A DNA stretch of 64,000 nt from Saliniradius amylolyticus. Lineage in GTDB: Bacteria; Pseudomonadota; Gammaproteobacteria; Enterobacterales; Alteromonadaceae. The notes below the pieces were generated by a model. The model searched no databases, was not told the origin of the DNA, and worked only from the letters and a program-made list of their open reading frames with translations. The stretch lies in the NCBI RefSeq assembly GCF_003143555.1, contig NZ_CP029347.1, positions 1,488,001-1,552,000 of the forward strand. Reading direction: 5' to 3'. The translations under genes and the position numbers were made by a program. This document shows, one piece after another, positions 1 through 10,679 of this stretch (positions are counted from its first letter, which is position 1; each line of letters begins with the position of its first letter).

Positions 1-2
1 CC

Positions 3-482
3 GAGTCCCTGGTGAAGAAGCTAGACATGTTTCCCATCGAGTGTGTGGTAAGAAACGTTGCGGCCGGTTCATTGTGTCGTCGTCTGGGCGTGGAAGAAGG
101 TACTGACCTGACACCGCCAACATTCGAGTTCTTCCTCAAGAACGACGCGTTGCATGATCCCATGATCAATGAGTATCACATTCGTTCATTTGGCTGGGCC
201 ACCGAAGCGCAGATCGAACAGATGAAAGCGCTGACCTTCAAGGTTAATGATGTGCTTAAGCAGCTGTTTGATGACGCTGGGCTGATTCTGGTGGATTACA
301 AACTCGAGTTTGGTTTGTTTAACGGCGAGATTACTCTGGGTGATGAGATCACCCCGGACGGATGCCGCTTATGGGACAAAGCGACTCGCGACAAGCTGGA
401 TAAGGATCGCTTCCGCCAGGGGCTTGGAGGAGTTATAGAGGCCTACGAAGAGGTTTCCAAACGTTTAGGCGTGTCGCTGTAA
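3..482 (+). CDS. purC: Phosphoribosylaminoimidazole-succinocarboxamide synthase, C-terminal part
   Basis: Makes SAICAR from CAIR and aspartate with ATP in cytosolic purine biosynthesis. The frame is open from the first bases of the window, so the N-terminus is cut off by the window edge and the visible 159 or so codons are the C-terminal two thirds of a short bacterial PurC (about 237 aa). Family signatures seen are [53 protein letters not shown] and [11 protein letters not shown], which include the substrate-binding and metal-binding regions. It ends at a TAA followed by a strong hairpin terminator. Identification is secure from the motifs; nothing can be said about its promoter. Confidence 0.96.
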   Translation, partial: ESLVKKLDMFPIECVVRNVAAGSLCRRLGVEEGTDLTPPTFEFFLKNDALHDPMINEYHIRSFGWATEAQIEQMKALTFKVNDVLKQLFDDAGLILVDYKLEFGLFNGEITLGDEITPDGCRLWDKATRDKLDKDRFRQGLGGVIEAYEEVSKRLGVSL

Positions 483-498
483 GCGCCGAACAAGGTCT

Positions 499-532
499 AA
501 AAAAAGCCCGGTTAGCCAAACCGGGCTTTTTT
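499..532. terminator. Bidirectional terminator between purC and the subtilase gene
   Basis: Stem AGCCCGGTT / AACCGGGCT with a 5-nt loop, flanked by an A-run on the left and a T-run on the right, so it can end transcription of both convergent genes. Confidence 0.9.
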
Positions 533-547
533 GTTGCTGCCTGAATC

Positions 548-3500
548 TCACACAGCCCTGATTGTCGGACTGCTCTTAATGAAGAGCGCGGAAATCAGCA
601 GCACACACAGCCATGCAAGACTGCCGCCTCCGCCGTCTCCGCCGCCACTGCTTTGAGCCGGAGCTACGGTTACTGTCACCATTTCAGTCGTCTGGTTACC
701 TCTGTCATCACTCACACTGACTTGCAGTGATATACTGACACGGCTGCTGACATCGGGGGCGGTGAAGCTTAACCGCGCTGAGTTTGATCCAGACAGAGCC
801 ACTGATGGCCCTCCAGACTGCTGCCATTGAATATCCACCGGATCATCGTTCGGTTCGGTAACCTCGGCCGTGAGACTGACGCTTGCACCGCTGCTCACGC
901 TGGTATTACCGCTGATGGCGACCTGTGGAGCGCCCTCCACCTGCACGGGGAGCTCCACCTCAAGCTGTTCGTGGGAGGAGGCTGGTGTGGTTAGCTGAGA
1001 CTCTAACAGTAGCTCGATTGGGCCGGCCGGGGCGTCGTTTAGCACGGTTATGGTGAAGGGAAATTGCTGAGCCATGCTGTTGGCAGGCCGCTCCGTCTGC
1101 CATTGTATCTGCTGACCATCGATGCTGCCGCTGTCAGCGCTGTTTGCCGAGAACGCCGAAGGCAGTGTTAGCTGTATCTGATAAGCTCGGGTCTCGTTGG
1201 TACGGTTAGGCAAAATGCGTGCTGCGGCATTCACCGTTGCTCCCGGCCGGACTCTGTCTGCCTCGGCGGTCAGAGAGACATCATTTTCGCCGCGAACTAT
1301 ATCCACAGCGATAGCCCCCATATCATTCGGAGAGTCTGGCGACGAACCAAGTTGAACAAGGCCATAGAAAGCGTCCCCTTGAGTGGCGTCATTAAGCTGC
1401 CAATTTAGCCTCAACGACCAGGGTTCTAAACGGGCAAACTGGTTCTTTGAAGCTGAGACGTTCAGGCTCGCGTCGCTGCTCTCACCGACGATGGCGTAAT
1501 CGAGGTTGAAGCTATCCTGGTTGGCGTCTGACGACTGCCAGTTTTGTACCAGAATCCAATAGTCTCCCGGTTCAGGCTGAAGCAGATCGACTCGCTCTGA
1601 AGCATCGGCAGAAGTGCTGGAAGCCAGCAACTCTGATTCCTGAGCTAAGCCATCACCGTTATCATCCCGACCCACGAAAAGGTCAAGATCCGGTGCGCTA
1701 CTTTCGGTGATTACTGCCACCAGCCGTTGGGCGTCATCACCAAGGCTGACTAGGCGCTGGTCAACACCATCGTCAAGTTGGTCGAAGGCGGAGCTGTTAT
1801 TACTGTCCTGACTGATATCCCCCTGGATCGACTGAGGGAACACCAGACCGTATGAGGTAAAGGTCAATGAGTCGGCGGCTGCGGTTTTCAGATCAGTCAG
1901 AATGCGAGTGTCCGTGTCTCTGTGACTGATAAAAGAAACAGACTGAGGAAGATTGCCGGTGCTTTTCTTAACGCTCACTGGCATCACCAGCGTTTGCTCC
2001 GCACTGCTGAGGATGACCTTGCCAAAATACCAATGATTGGCCTGACCGCTACCGATATCAGCATTAACGGTGAGAGTTTGGCTCTCGTCGGCACTGAGTG
2101 CGAAATTTGCCTGATCCACACTCAGGCTCAAATCAGAATCGGCGCTTTGTGTGGTGACGGCCCAACTCTGATCGCTCGTGGCCGTCAAGGTACGCTGCCA
2201 TTGGCATTGGGTGACACAATCACTGTCGGTTAAGCTGGCAAGGTTGAGTGCTTTGGGATCACCGCCCCGCGCCGGATCGGCAAGTTCAAATTCCTCATCG
2301 GTGATATTCAAAACCAACCCGACATTGGCAGCGGCCGCCAGATTCACCATTCCAGCGCCCATATCAAAAGGAGTTGAGGGGGTGGTGCCATCTTCTCTTA
2401 CAGTATTATCATCGGCGGTTAATACTAATGCCGATTGAATTTGAGCTGGCGACCATTGCGGATGCAGGCCAGCCAGCAAGGCCGCTGCTCCTGCCACGTG
2501 AGGGGCGGCCATAGAGGTGCCGTCAATAAAGGCATAGTCACTGGGGTCGGGGTCATCCTTAAATCCGCTCGGCTGGTTATCGGCATAAGCCGACCAGATG
2601 TTGACACCAGGTGCGGCCAGAGTCGGAGCCAGTACATCGGGCAACAGATTATTAGGCCCGCGTGAACTGAAATCGGCGGCTTGGTTGGCCAACGCAGGCT
2701 CGCTGACGAACTCTGCCGCCGAAATGGTGGCCTGATGGTCGCTGCCGCTGGCAAGCCAGTTTTTTAATGCATCGCCATCGGCACGATTTATATGGATGGC
2801 GGGGAGCACGTGAGCATCGGCAACCAAATTATTGTCGCTGACATTTGCCAGCACAAAGCCTCCGGCACCACCAGCTTTAACGTTTTTGGCCTTGTCCACG
2901 CGAGCGATTTGTCCACGATCACAGACAACAATTTCGCCATTAAAGGTATCGCTAGGGAAAGGCTCCAGACACTGGGCCGGGTCGTCACTGGAGTTCGGGT
3001 TGTTAAAGTCTCCCGCATACACAACCGCTGCGGTAATGCCTTCGGTAAGAGCACGTCCGGTAAGTGTGGGGGGAGCGACCAGCCCACCGGAAAAGCTACC
3101 AATGGTCTTATCGGCCACAGCGCGATCATGGGTAAAGGCGGCCACTGAAATAACCCAAGGCGCCGAAGCATCCGAACTGGCGGTTTGTGAAGCAGGCCCC
3201 TCATTACCGGCTGAGTGCACCACCACAATTCCGGCATTTTGCGCTTTTAAAAACGCTTTGCCTTTACTGCCAGACCAGGGAGACTGTGTGGCCGCACCAA
3301 TAGAATGGTTGATCACATCCACACCATCGGCAATAGCCTGATCCACAGCCTTAATCACCAAATGAGTAGGGCAACCATCGAAGTTAATGCTATCGCCGGG
3401 GTCACCCGCCTGGCAGACTTGATAGCTGATAATGTTGGCTCTCGGCGCTACCCCGGAGATCCGGGCAAAGGTCATGTCGGGATTTGGATCGCCGGCGGCG

Positions 3501-4255
3501 TCATAAATCGGCACGTCTCGCTGGACGTTACCGGCGGCAATGGCGGCGACATGGGAACCGTGGCCATTATGATCCTCACCATTTTCAGGAGTGCCGGGAG
3601 ATAAGTTGGCGTATTCACCGGTGATATCGTCGTAACTGTATACACCGATCAACTTGTCATTACACAGGTTGGGATTGTCCAGACAGTCGCCCAGATAACC
3701 GCTTTTGGGGTTCTGATGGACGTAACCGTCACCGCTCTCGGTGGCGAAGGAAGGATGATCCGTATTCACGCCGGTATCAAGAATGCCGATAATGGTACCT
3801 TCTCCCTGATAGGGCATTTGAGAGTCTGTGCCACTCCAGACCTGGTCGGCACCTATCCAGTCCGGGCCTGAATCGGTCATCAAAGGCTCAATGCGAGAGC
3901 GCTCAATGTGTGCGATCTCCGGGTGGTCTTTCAGAGCCTGGGCCTGAGACGGGCTGATATCTAATACCACTCCGTTCAGGGCATGGCGGTAGTGGTATAG
4001 CGCTTTAACAGATTGACCCAGATGCAAACCGGCCGATTGGATAAACGCCAGCTGCTGTCGCTTAAGGTGTTGATTATCCTGGCTCGCCGCCTTTTCATGG
4101 CTTAGCGGTGAAAACGTCGATGTCTTCAGCTCCACGATATACGGTAAGTCCCGCTGCAACGGATTATCGCCAGACTTGCCGTGGGCAGAATACGGCCCCA
4201 AAGCTACCAATATCGAGATCAATAATGATAACGAATACAACCTGACTGACCTCAC
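548..4255 (-). CDS. Secreted S8 subtilisin-like serine protease with PA, pre-peptidase C-terminal and Ig-like domains and a GlyGly-CTERM-like tail
   Basis: Extracellular or surface endopeptidase. I place the start at the GTG at 4255: it follows AAAGGAG by six bases and gives a clean signal peptide (RLYSLSLLISILVALGPYSAHG); an ATG at 4315 would add 20 residues without a good ribosome site. From the GTG start the order is an I9-type propeptide, then the S8 catalytic domain with Asp160 (GILDTGVN), His232 (NGHGSHVA), oxyanion Asn351 (HSAGNEGP) and Ser581 (DGTSMAAPHVAG). A PA domain is inserted near residues 390-510. Later come a pre-peptidase C-terminal domain (DLDLFVG) and a PKD/Ig-like repeat near the end. 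The last 30 residues are Gly/Ser-rich, then hydrophobic, then Lys/Arg-containing, as in GlyGly-CTERM rhombosortase substrates. All catalytic residues are intact, so it is probably active. Confidence 0.93.
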   Translation of the reverse strand: MRSVRLYSLSLLISILVALGPYSAHGKSGDNPLQRDLPYIVELKTSTFSPLSHEKAASQDNQHLKRQQLAFIQSAGLHLGQSVKALYHYRHALNGVVLDISPSQAQALKDHPEIAHIERSRIEPLMTDSGPDWIGADQVWSGTDSQMPYQGEGTIIGILDTGVNTDHPSFATESGDGYVHQNPKSGYLGDCLDNPNLCNDKLIGVYSYDDITGEYANLSPGTPENGEDHNGHGSHVAAIAAGNVQRDVPIYDAAGDPNPDMTFARISGVAPRANIISYQVCQAGDPGDSINFDGCPTHLVIKAVDQAIADGVDVINHSIGAATQSPWSGSKGKAFLKAQNAGIVVVHSAGNEGPASQTASSDASAPWVISVAAFTHDRAVADKTIGSFSGGLVAPPTLTGRALTEGITAAVVYAGDFNNPNSSDDPAQCLEPFPSDTFNGEIVVCDRGQIARVDKAKNVKAGGAGGFVLANVSDNNLVADAHVLPAIHINRADGDALKNWLASGSDHQATISAAEFVSEPALANQAADFSSRGPNNLLPDVLAPTLAAPGVNIWSAYADNQPSGFKDDPDPSDYAFIDGTSMAAPHVAGAAALLAGLHPQWSPAQIQSALVLTADDNTVREDGTTPSTPFDMGAGMVNLAAAANVGLVLNITDEEFELADPARGGDPKALNLASLTDSDCVTQCQWQRTLTATSDQSWAVTTQSADSDLSLSVDQANFALSADESQTLTVNADIGSGQANHWYFGKVILSSAEQTLVMPVSVKKSTGNLPQSVSFISHRDTDTRILTDLKTAAADSLTFTSYGLVFPQSIQGDISQDSNNSSAFDQLDDGVDQRLVSLGDDAQRLVAVITESSAPDLDLFVGRDDNGDGLAQESELLASSTSADASERVDLLQPEPGDYWILVQNWQSSDANQDSFNLDYAIVGESSDASLNVSASKNQFARLEPWSLRLNWQLNDATQGDAFYGLVQLGSSPDSPNDMGAIAVDIVRGENDVSLTAEADRVRPGATVNAAARILPNRTNETRAYQIQLTLPSAFSANSADSGSIDGQQIQWQTERPANSMAQQFPFTITVLNDAPAGPIELLLESQLTTPASSHEQLEVELPVQVEGAPQVAISGNTSVSSGASVSLTAEVTEPNDDPVDIQWQQSGGPSVALSGSNSARLSFTAPDVSSRVSISLQVSVSDDRGNQTTEMVTVTVAPAQSSGGGDGGGGSLAWLCVLLISALFIKSSPTIRAV

Positions 4256-4558
4256 AACAAACTCCTTTGACGTTATTTTCGGTATCAGCTTAACCAATAC
4301 GGACCCAGGTGACATCCGGTTTATTCACTGGGAAACGGCCAATGTTCGTCGAATGTGTATCCGGTGTATGGATTTTGTTAAATACGCCAAGTTTTATCCT
4401 AAATAATACCCTTAAAGCAAAAGTTCTATCCTAGCGCTTGGCAAACACTTCCGATAAAAAGCAACACCTTTCGGGGATATCTTAACTACTATACTGGACA
4501 GCAAAACAGTGAGATTAGGCGGTGAGCGTGCTGCCATCACAATAATAAGGTTGACCCT
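4256..4558. promoter_or_regulatory. Divergent intergenic region, subtilase / branched-chain dehydrogenase operon
   Basis: About 300 bp without a convincing gene. It must hold both divergent promoters. On the plus strand TATACT at 4490-4495 is a good -10 hexamer, but no clear -35 lies 17 bp upstream, so an activator may be needed. I see no recognisable LiuR-type operator. AAGG at about 8 bases before ATG 4559 serves as ribosome site. Confidence 0.35.
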
Positions 4559-5743
4559 ATGAAAGACAGAAATCATCTGGCCGATATTAAGTCCAGCCAT
4601 AAGGTGAGCATCATTGAAAAAGGCACCGTGGATATTCCCATGCTGCAGTTGCTCAATGCCGATGGAACCTTAGTTAAAGGCGCCAAAAAACCGGATGTCG
4701 ATGACGATACTCTGGTGAAGATCTACAAGACCATGCGCTATATCCGCATATTGGATGAGCGTATGATCGCCGCCCAACGTCAGGGCCGTATCAGCTTTTA
4801 TCTGGCTTCTACCGGTGAAGAGGCTGCCTCGGTAGCGAGTGCTGCCGCGCTGGACAACAAGGATATGATCTTCTCCCAGTACCGGGAGCAGGGGGCTTTG
4901 GCGTACCGGGGTTATACCACCGAAGCCTTTATGAACCAGATGTTCAGCAACGAAAAAGATCCCAATAAAGGCCGTCAGATGCCTATCCACTACGGCAGCA
5001 AAGAGCATGCCTTTATGACCATCTCCTCGCCGCTGGGCACTCAGATCCCTCAGGCTGCCGGGTACGCGTACGGACAGAAAATGCAAAAGGAAGGCAAGAT
5101 CACCATTTGTTATTTCGGTGAAGGCGCCGCATCGGAAGGGGATTTCCATGCGGGTCTGAACATGGCCGCCGTATTGAATTGTCCGTGCATTTTCTTTTGT
5201 CGTAATAATGGTTATGCCATTTCCACCCCGGCCGACGAGCAGTTTGCCGGTGATGGTATTGCTTCTCGGGGCTTAGGTTATGGCGTGAAGACCATTCGAG
5301 TAGACGGAAATGACGCCTTTGCCGTTTACGCTGCCACCAAGAAGGCTCGTGAGATTGCGTTGGAAGAAAACGCCCCTGTGTTGATCGAGGCTATGAGCTA
5401 TCGTCTGGCCGCCCACTCGACGTCGGATGATCCCACGGGCTACCGTTCTAAAGACGAAGAAGAGCGCTGGCGTCAGAAGGATCCCATCCAGCGCTTGGGT
5501 AAATACCTGTCGGCCAAGAAATTGTTGGATGAAGAGCAGGACGAGAAGGACGCCGAGCAAATGCGCCAGACCGTATTAGCCGAGCTGAAGAAGGTAGAAA
5601 AAACCGACGTTTGTCATATCGACGAACTGATTACCGATGTCTATGACAAAGCACCCTGGCATCTCCAGGAACAACTCGATGAACTCAAGGCACATATGAA
5701 AAAATATCCCGATGCCTATCCAAATACGTCAGGGAGGCTATAA
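4559..5743 (+). CDS. bkdA1: Branched-chain 2-oxoacid dehydrogenase E1 component, alpha subunit
   Basis: Thiamine-diphosphate-dependent decarboxylase subunit that acts on the 2-oxoacids from Val, Leu and Ile. The TPP-binding motif is visible as [15 protein letters not shown] followed by [10 protein letters not shown], and the phosphorylation-loop-like stretch [16 protein letters not shown] is present. The length, 394 aa, matches the family. It is the first gene of a three-gene operon; the beta subunit starts 2 bp after its stop. The E1-alpha type with the long N-terminal arm favours the branched-chain rather than the pyruvate complex, although substrate choice is inferred from similarity only. 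Confidence 0.93.
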   Translation: MKDRNHLADIKSSHKVSIIEKGTVDIPMLQLLNADGTLVKGAKKPDVDDDTLVKIYKTMRYIRILDERMIAAQRQGRISFYLASTGEEAASVASAAALDNKDMIFSQYREQGALAYRGYTTEAFMNQMFSNEKDPNKGRQMPIHYGSKEHAFMTISSPLGTQIPQAAGYAYGQKMQKEGKITICYFGEGAASEGDFHAGLNMAAVLNCPCIFFCRNNGYAISTPADEQFAGDGIASRGLGYGVKTIRVDGNDAFAVYAATKKAREIALEENAPVLIEAMSYRLAAHSTSDDPTGYRSKDEEERWRQKDPIQRLGKYLSAKKLLDEEQDEKDAEQMRQTVLAELKKVEKTDVCHIDELITDVYDKAPWHLQEQLDELKAHMKKYPDAYPNTSGRL

Positions 5744-5745
5744 AG

Positions 5746-6723
5746 ATGGCGAAGATGAATCTACTGCAAGCAATAAACAGTGCTCTTATCACCGCCATGA
5801 CTGACGACGAACGAGTGATGGTATTTGGTGAAGATGTGGGGCACTTCGGGGGCGTATTTCGAGCCACCAGTCATCTGCAAGAGAAATTTGGTCGGGCCCG
5901 GTGTTTTAATACGCCGCTCACGGAGCAGGGCATTATTGGTTTTGCCAATGGTCTGGCGTCACAAGGTTCGGTGCCGGTCGCTGAAATTCAGTTTGGCGAC
6001 TATATCTTTCCGGCTTTTGACCAGATCGTTAACGAGACCGCCAAGTGGCGCTATCGTTCCGGTGGTCAGTTCAGTTGTGGCACCTTAACCATCCGCACAC
6101 CTTATGGCGGCGGTATCGCCGGGGGCCATTATCACTCACAGTCGCCAGAAGCCTATTTTGCTCACACTCCGGGCCTGAAGATCGTGGTACCGCGCAACCC
6201 TTACCAGGCTAAGGGATTATTGCTGTCCTCGATTCGCGATGATAATCCGGTACTGTTTTTAGAACCGAAGCGCATTTATCGCGCGTCAGTGGGCGAGGTG
6301 CCAGAAGAGGATTATGAGTTGCCGCTGGGCAAGGCCGATGTGGTTAAGGAAGGTTCCGATATCACACTGCTGGCCTGGGGGCAGCAGATGGATTACATGG
6401 AAAAGGCCGCAGAAATGGCCGAAAAAGACGGTATCTCCTGTGAAATTATCGATCTTCGCAGTATTTTGCCATGGGATGTGGAGGCCGTGTGTGAATCAGT
6501 GGCGAAAACCGGCCGGTTGCTGATCGCTCAGGAAGCGCCGCTCACGTCGGGCTTTGCCAGTGAGATTGCCGCAACCGTGCAAAAGCGCTGCTTTTTAAAT
6601 CTCGAGTCGCCCATTGAACGCGTTTGCGGCTTGGACACGCCGTTCCCGCTGGCGCATGAGAAAGAATATCTGCCCGACCACCTCAAGGTGTTTGAAGGCA
6701 TTAAACGCACGGTACAGTTTTAG
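5746..6723 (+). CDS. bkdA2: Branched-chain 2-oxoacid dehydrogenase E1 component, beta subunit
   Basis: Partner of the preceding alpha subunit in the E1 heterotetramer; supplies the residue that activates TPP. Motifs include [17 protein letters not shown] near residue 25, [33 protein letters not shown] and the transketolase C-terminal signature [18 protein letters not shown]. At 325 aa it has the family length. The start is 2 bp after the alpha-subunit stop and an AGGGAGG ribosome site lies in the end of the upstream gene, so the two are translationally coupled. Confidence 0.94.
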   Translation: MAKMNLLQAINSALITAMTDDERVMVFGEDVGHFGGVFRATSHLQEKFGRARCFNTPLTEQGIIGFANGLASQGSVPVAEIQFGDYIFPAFDQIVNETAKWRYRSGGQFSCGTLTIRTPYGGGIAGGHYHSQSPEAYFAHTPGLKIVVPRNPYQAKGLLLSSIRDDNPVLFLEPKRIYRASVGEVPEEDYELPLGKADVVKEGSDITLLAWGQQMDYMEKAAEMAEKDGISCEIIDLRSILPWDVEAVCESVAKTGRLLIAQEAPLTSGFASEIAATVQKRCFLNLESPIERVCGLDTPFPLAHEKEYLPDHLKVFEGIKRTVQF

Positions 6724-6734
6724 GATTGGGACGT

Positions 6735-8330
6735 ATGAAAGATTTTATTTTACCTGATATCGGTGAAGGTATTGTCGAATGCGAACTGGTCGAATGGCTG
6801 GTGAAAGAAGGTGACCGGGTTGAGGAAGATCAGCCTGTGGCGGACGTGATGACCGACAAGGCCATGGTGCAGATCCCTGCCATGCACGCCGGTATCGTGA
6901 AAAAGCTCTATCACCAGAAAGGGGATATTGCCAAGGTCCACGAACCTTTATTTGCTATGGAGGTGGACGGCGAAACCAGCACTGAGCAAGCCGCCACAGA
7001 AAGCCCGGCTGAATCCGCCTCTGAGTCCAAACTGCAAGAACAGTCCTCATCTGCCGGTAAGCATGTAGAAGACTTTATTTTGCCGGATATCGGCGAGGGC
7101 ATTGTCGAATGTGAAATTGCCGAGTGGTTGGTGGAAGAAGGTGATGAGGTCAAAGAAGATCAGCCCGTGGCCGAGGTGATGACCGATAAGGCCATGGTAC
7201 AGATCCCGGCCAAATACTCGGGCAAAGTGGTAAAGCGCTATTACAACAAAGGCGATATTGCCAAGGTTCACGAGCCGCTGTTTGCCATCGAAATGGAAGG
7301 AGAAGAAGGGGAAGCGAATCCGCCAAGCTCTTCGCCTGCTCCGGCACCGCAAGCAAGCAACGACAAAGCCGATATAAAGCCCTCCGGCAAGGCCTCTGAG
7401 AAAGCCGAAGGTGGCGCGGGTGAGCCCATGTATACCCACTCTGGCAAGCCGGTTGCCAGTCCTGCGGTACGCCGCCTGGCCAAAGAGCAGGACGTGGACC
7501 TTACCGCCGTCAAAGGCAGTGGTAAGAAAGGCCGTATTCTGAAAAAGGATGTGCTGGGCGCAACGTCCCAGACACGAGTTCAGCCTGAGTCCAGGCAGCC
7601 TCAAGCTGAGGTTAAGGCGACCGGCGGCAAGCGTACCGAGCCCATTCGTGGTGTACGTAAGGTTATGGCTAAGCAGATGGCCGATTCGGTGTTTACCATT
7701 CCGCATTTCTCAGTCTCCGATGAGATTGAGATGGACGCGCTGATCGAGGCGCGAGCCATGCTTAAGCCGCAGTTTGAAAAACAGGGCGTGAAGCTGTCCT
7801 TTATGCCGTTTTTTATCAAGGCCATGTCGCTGGCGCTGAAGCAGTTCCCCATCGTCAATGCCCAGGTTAACGACGACTGCACCGAACTGACTTACTTCGA
7901 TGACCATAACATCGGTATGGCGGTAGACTCTAAAATGGGGCTGGTAGTGCCGAACATCAAAGGGGTGCAGAATCTCAGCCTGTTTGAGGTGGCCCAGGAA
8001 GCCGCGCGTTTGATCGACGGTGCCAGAGAAGGGCGCATCAGTCAGGAAGATATGCGCGGCGGTACCATCAGTATCTCCAATATCGGTGTGCTGGGCGGCA
8101 CCACGGCCACGCCGGTGATCAACAAACCCGAATCGGCCATAGTGGCGCTGGGTAAGATGCAAAAGCTGCCGCGCTTTGATGAGCAGGACAACGTCAAGGC
8201 CGTCAACCTGATGCATATCAGCTGGTCGGGCGATCACCGCATTATCGACGGCGCGACCATGGTACGGTTTTCCAATCTGTGGAAGTCTTACCTTGAGAAC
8301 CCGCTGTCGATGCTGTCGGAGTTAAAATAA
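6735..8330 (+). CDS. bkdB: Branched-chain 2-oxoacid dehydrogenase E2 (dihydrolipoyl acyltransferase) with two lipoyl domains
   Basis: Core acyltransferase that moves the acyl group from lipoate to CoA. I use ATG 6735 rather than the TTG at 6726, because AGGA sits 9 bases before it. Two tandem near-identical lipoyl domains (each with the lipoylated lysine in VMTDKAMVQIPA, at about residues 1-80 and 110-190) are followed by Ala/Pro/Glu-rich linkers, an E3/E1-binding domain (SPAVRRLAKEQDVDL) and the CoA-dependent catalytic domain with the active-site signature SGDHRIIDGATM. No E3 (lpd) follows; a hairpin terminator does, so E3 must be shared from elsewhere. Most E2 proteins of the branched-chain type have a single lipoyl domain, so the duplication is worth noting. 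Confidence 0.93.
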   Translation: MKDFILPDIGEGIVECELVEWLVKEGDRVEEDQPVADVMTDKAMVQIPAMHAGIVKKLYHQKGDIAKVHEPLFAMEVDGETSTEQAATESPAESASESKLQEQSSSAGKHVEDFILPDIGEGIVECEIAEWLVEEGDEVKEDQPVAEVMTDKAMVQIPAKYSGKVVKRYYNKGDIAKVHEPLFAIEMEGEEGEANPPSSSPAPAPQASNDKADIKPSGKASEKAEGGAGEPMYTHSGKPVASPAVRRLAKEQDVDLTAVKGSGKKGRILKKDVLGATSQTRVQPESRQPQAEVKATGGKRTEPIRGVRKVMAKQMADSVFTIPHFSVSDEIEMDALIEARAMLKPQFEKQGVKLSFMPFFIKAMSLALKQFPIVNAQVNDDCTELTYFDDHNIGMAVDSKMGLVVPNIKGVQNLSLFEVAQEAARLIDGAREGRISQEDMRGGTISISNIGVLGGTTATPVINKPESAIVALGKMQKLPRFDEQDNVKAVNLMHISWSGDHRIIDGATMVRFSNLWKSYLENPLSMLSELK

Positions 8331-8342
8331 GTGGTCATACAG

Positions 8343-8368
8343 AGCCGGCTTTTACGTCGGCTTTTTTA
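8343..8368 (+). terminator. Terminator after the bkd operon
   Basis: AGCCGGC and GTCGGCT arms with a TTTTAC loop and a run of T residues directly downstream, 12 bp after the E2 stop codon. The stem has one G-T-type mismatch. Confidence 0.75.
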
Positions 8369-8499
8369 TTCAGGTTACTCAGTGTTAATCCGCTCGCGCA
8401 GCGATAGAAAAAGGAGATCAGAGACACCGACACCGACGTCTTTTTGTTCGTAATGCCAGTCCTACTGGCCTGTTTCTTACTTGCCAGAGACCCGGGGCG

Positions 8500-8820
8500 C
8501 TACTTTTCCTCATCCCGGATAGTGCTCGTCACATAGCGGCCGAACAGAGGCTTCACCTTCAAGTTGAACAGCCCCGCGGCGAGCATTATTCCGGCAATAC
8601 TGATAGTATGTGACCAAGGTCCAGCTTGAGGCGCCACATATTCTGCGACTGAGATGAAACCAGCGACGATGAGCATCGCGATAAGGCTTAACCAGATCAG
8701 CTTCATCCAAAATCGTTTGTCAGCGTAAGCTTCTTGCTTAGCCTTATTGAGCAGTTTCCTAGCCGTACTTGGCTGGTATCGTTTTAATTCTGGAAAGTCA
8801 TCGACACGAAACAATCTCAT
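8500..8820 (-). CDS. Small two-helix membrane protein of unknown function
   Basis: No family recognised. From ATG 8820 the product is 106 aa: a basic N-terminal cytosolic arm (PELKRYQPSTARKLLNKAKQ), two predicted membrane helices (LIWLSLIAMLIVAGFISVAEYV and HTISIAGIMLAAGLF) and a short charged tail ending DEEK. The frame stays open much further upstream into the 3' end of the permease gene, but that part reads like a shadow. GGAGG is only one base from the ATG, so a TTG two codons later (7-bp spacing) could be the real start. It lies 95 bp downstream of the permease gene in the same direction and may be cotranscribed. Confidence 0.6.
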   Translation of the reverse strand: MRLFRVDDFPELKRYQPSTARKLLNKAKQEAYADKRFWMKLIWLSLIAMLIVAGFISVAEYVAPQAGPWSHTISIAGIMLAAGLFNLKVKPLFGRYVTSTIRDEEK

Positions 8821-8914
8821 ACCTCCAGTAACTAATGCAATGTATCGATTTATAGACCGTTGTTGAACACTATAGAAGCTGAAACCTAGTTCCCCAAGTC
8901 TGTTCTCGGAATCG

Positions 8915-10525
8915 CTAACCCAGTAACACCGCAATCGCCCCGACGCCCAGACAATAGAACAGCATTGGCGGCAGGGTAAATCGGATGATTTGTCCCTCAC
9001 GGCCATTGAGATTCACCACACTGGCGGCCGCCACTACATTGACGACACAGATCATATTGCCCGCATTAGCGCCTAACAGCTGCAAGGCTAACACCAGGTT
9101 CTGTGGTAACTGAGCATCTAATGCCACTGCTTGCTGGAATTCGGCAAACATCATATTAGAAAAGGTGGCCGAGCCGGCGATAAAGGACCCTAGTGCGCCA
9201 ATAAAAGGGGCCACCCATAGCCAGTGGGCAGAAAGCTGCTCTGCAGCAAGTTGCGCCATCTCCAAGGGCATCGCGTTGAGGCCAAGCCGATTAATATCCG
9301 AATGCAAAAAAATACGGACCATCGGTACGGCAGTCATCAGAGCGATGAAGGTCGGGCGCAAGGTTTTCAGACTTGTCGTCAAAGCCTGGGTTAAATGATG
9401 GCGACGACCCTGCTGCCAGCGGATGGACACCAATGCACTGATAATAAACAGACTGCCCGGCAAATACAGTGGAGTGATGGTTATGGAGATAGAAGTATTC
9501 AAAATACTTTGCCAACTAAGTACGGCGGCGTTTAACCAGCTTTTCAAAGGCAAAAACTCAAGTCGGGTAAGAACGAGCAGGGTAGCGACCAATAGATAAG
9601 CCGACCAGGCTCGGCACAGGCTCATGGTGACTGGCTGAGGTTGGGCGAGCTTTAACATTGCCTTATGTACCTGCTGGCGATCTTCCTCGGAGAAATACCA
9701 GGGCGTTCTGGGCACCAGCCAGCTAAGTTTTGCCAGTGTGATCATCAAGCCCAGGCCGATCAACGCGCCTAAAATGGAGGGGAACTCAGGCCCCAGCCAA
9801 TAAGCTACGATATAGGCGGGTAGGGTAAAGGCCAAGCCGGCGGTAAGGGTGAAAGGCAAGGCTGCCAGTGCCGGTTTAAAGCTTTTCTGCTCACCGAAAA
9901 AACGCGTCAGGATGATCACCATGACGGTAGGCAGCAAAGATCCGATTAGAATATCCATACCGATGGCTGTGACAGCGATATCCTGTAACTGGCTGTAGCT
10001 GGACTGCTCCAGGCCTTGTTTTAATCCCACAATAATAGGGGTGCCAGCGGCTCCGAAAGAAACAGCGCTGGAGTCGGCAATCAGCGCTAATACCACGGCA
10101 GCCAGAGGTGGAAAGCCAAGCGTGACTAATAACGGAGCGGCAATGGCGGCCGGAGTGCCGAAACCGGCCGCCCCCTCCAGAAAACTGCCAAACAGCCAGG
10201 CGATGATCACGACCTGGATCCGTCGATCTGGTGAGATCTGTGCAAAGCCACCCCGGATCACATCAATGGCACCGGTGGCTTTTAATGTGTTGAGCAAAAA
10301 CAGGGCGCCCAATACGATCCAGAGTATGGTGGCGGCGATCATGACGCCTTCCATCATGGCGGCAGCCATCTGACGCTCGCTCATACCCCAGATAAAATAT
10401 GCCATAAATGCTGAGAGCAGCAGGCTTAATGGCATCGCGCGAGCGGCTGGCAGGCGAAGTACCACCAGTAATACCAGTACGCTTAATACCGGCATAATCG
10501 CAGTAACAATCTGAAGCCAGGTCAT
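8915..10525 (-). CDS. L-lactate permease family (LctP) transporter
   Basis: Polytopic inner-membrane transporter, probably proton-coupled uptake of lactate, glycolate or a related 2-hydroxy acid. The 536-aa protein is hydrophobic throughout with about 13 membrane helices. LctP family signatures are [44 protein letters not shown] in the first half and [19 protein letters not shown] with [23 protein letters not shown] near the C-terminus. No lactate dehydrogenase genes flank it, so the substrate is not settled by context. It is divergent from the kinase-like gene across a 154-bp spacer. Confidence 0.88.
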   Translation of the reverse strand: MTWLQIVTAIMPVLSVLVLLVVLRLPAARAMPLSLLLSAFMAYFIWGMSERQMAAAMMEGVMIAATILWIVLGALFLLNTLKATGAIDVIRGGFAQISPDRRIQVVIIAWLFGSFLEGAAGFGTPAAIAAPLLVTLGFPPLAAVVLALIADSSAVSFGAAGTPIIVGLKQGLEQSSYSQLQDIAVTAIGMDILIGSLLPTVMVIILTRFFGEQKSFKPALAALPFTLTAGLAFTLPAYIVAYWLGPEFPSILGALIGLGLMITLAKLSWLVPRTPWYFSEEDRQQVHKAMLKLAQPQPVTMSLCRAWSAYLLVATLLVLTRLEFLPLKSWLNAAVLSWQSILNTSISITITPLYLPGSLFIISALVSIRWQQGRRHHLTQALTTSLKTLRPTFIALMTAVPMVRIFLHSDINRLGLNAMPLEMAQLAAEQLSAHWLWVAPFIGALGSFIAGSATFSNMMFAEFQQAVALDAQLPQNLVLALQLLGANAGNMICVVNVVAAASVVNLNGREGQIIRFTLPPMLFYCLGVGAIAVLLG

Positions 10526-10679
10526 AGGTCAATCCAGATATGAAAAGCACCATTACACTCACACTGGAGTGAATAAGCAATAGAGCAGCTTGATGCGGGT
10601 CATTGGTTTAGGGTTTTGTCGCTCCCCTTAATCAGTCAGGTTTGTTATTCTGCCGAAAAGTCTTCGTCAGTCACGGGTT

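Noticed and set aside
1922-3604. Several plus-strand open frames inside the subtilase gene
   Set aside because: They lie antisense to a gene with intact catalytic motifs and their translations have no domain or codon pattern of real genes.
7047-7706. 219-codon minus-strand frame inside the E2 gene
   Set aside because: Mirrors the lipoyl repeats and linkers of the E2 coding sequence; no ribosome site and no recognisable domain.
8821-9006. N-terminal extension of the small membrane protein into the permease gene
   Set aside because: Overlaps the 3' end of the permease gene, is Cys/Arg-rich and lacks a ribosome site.
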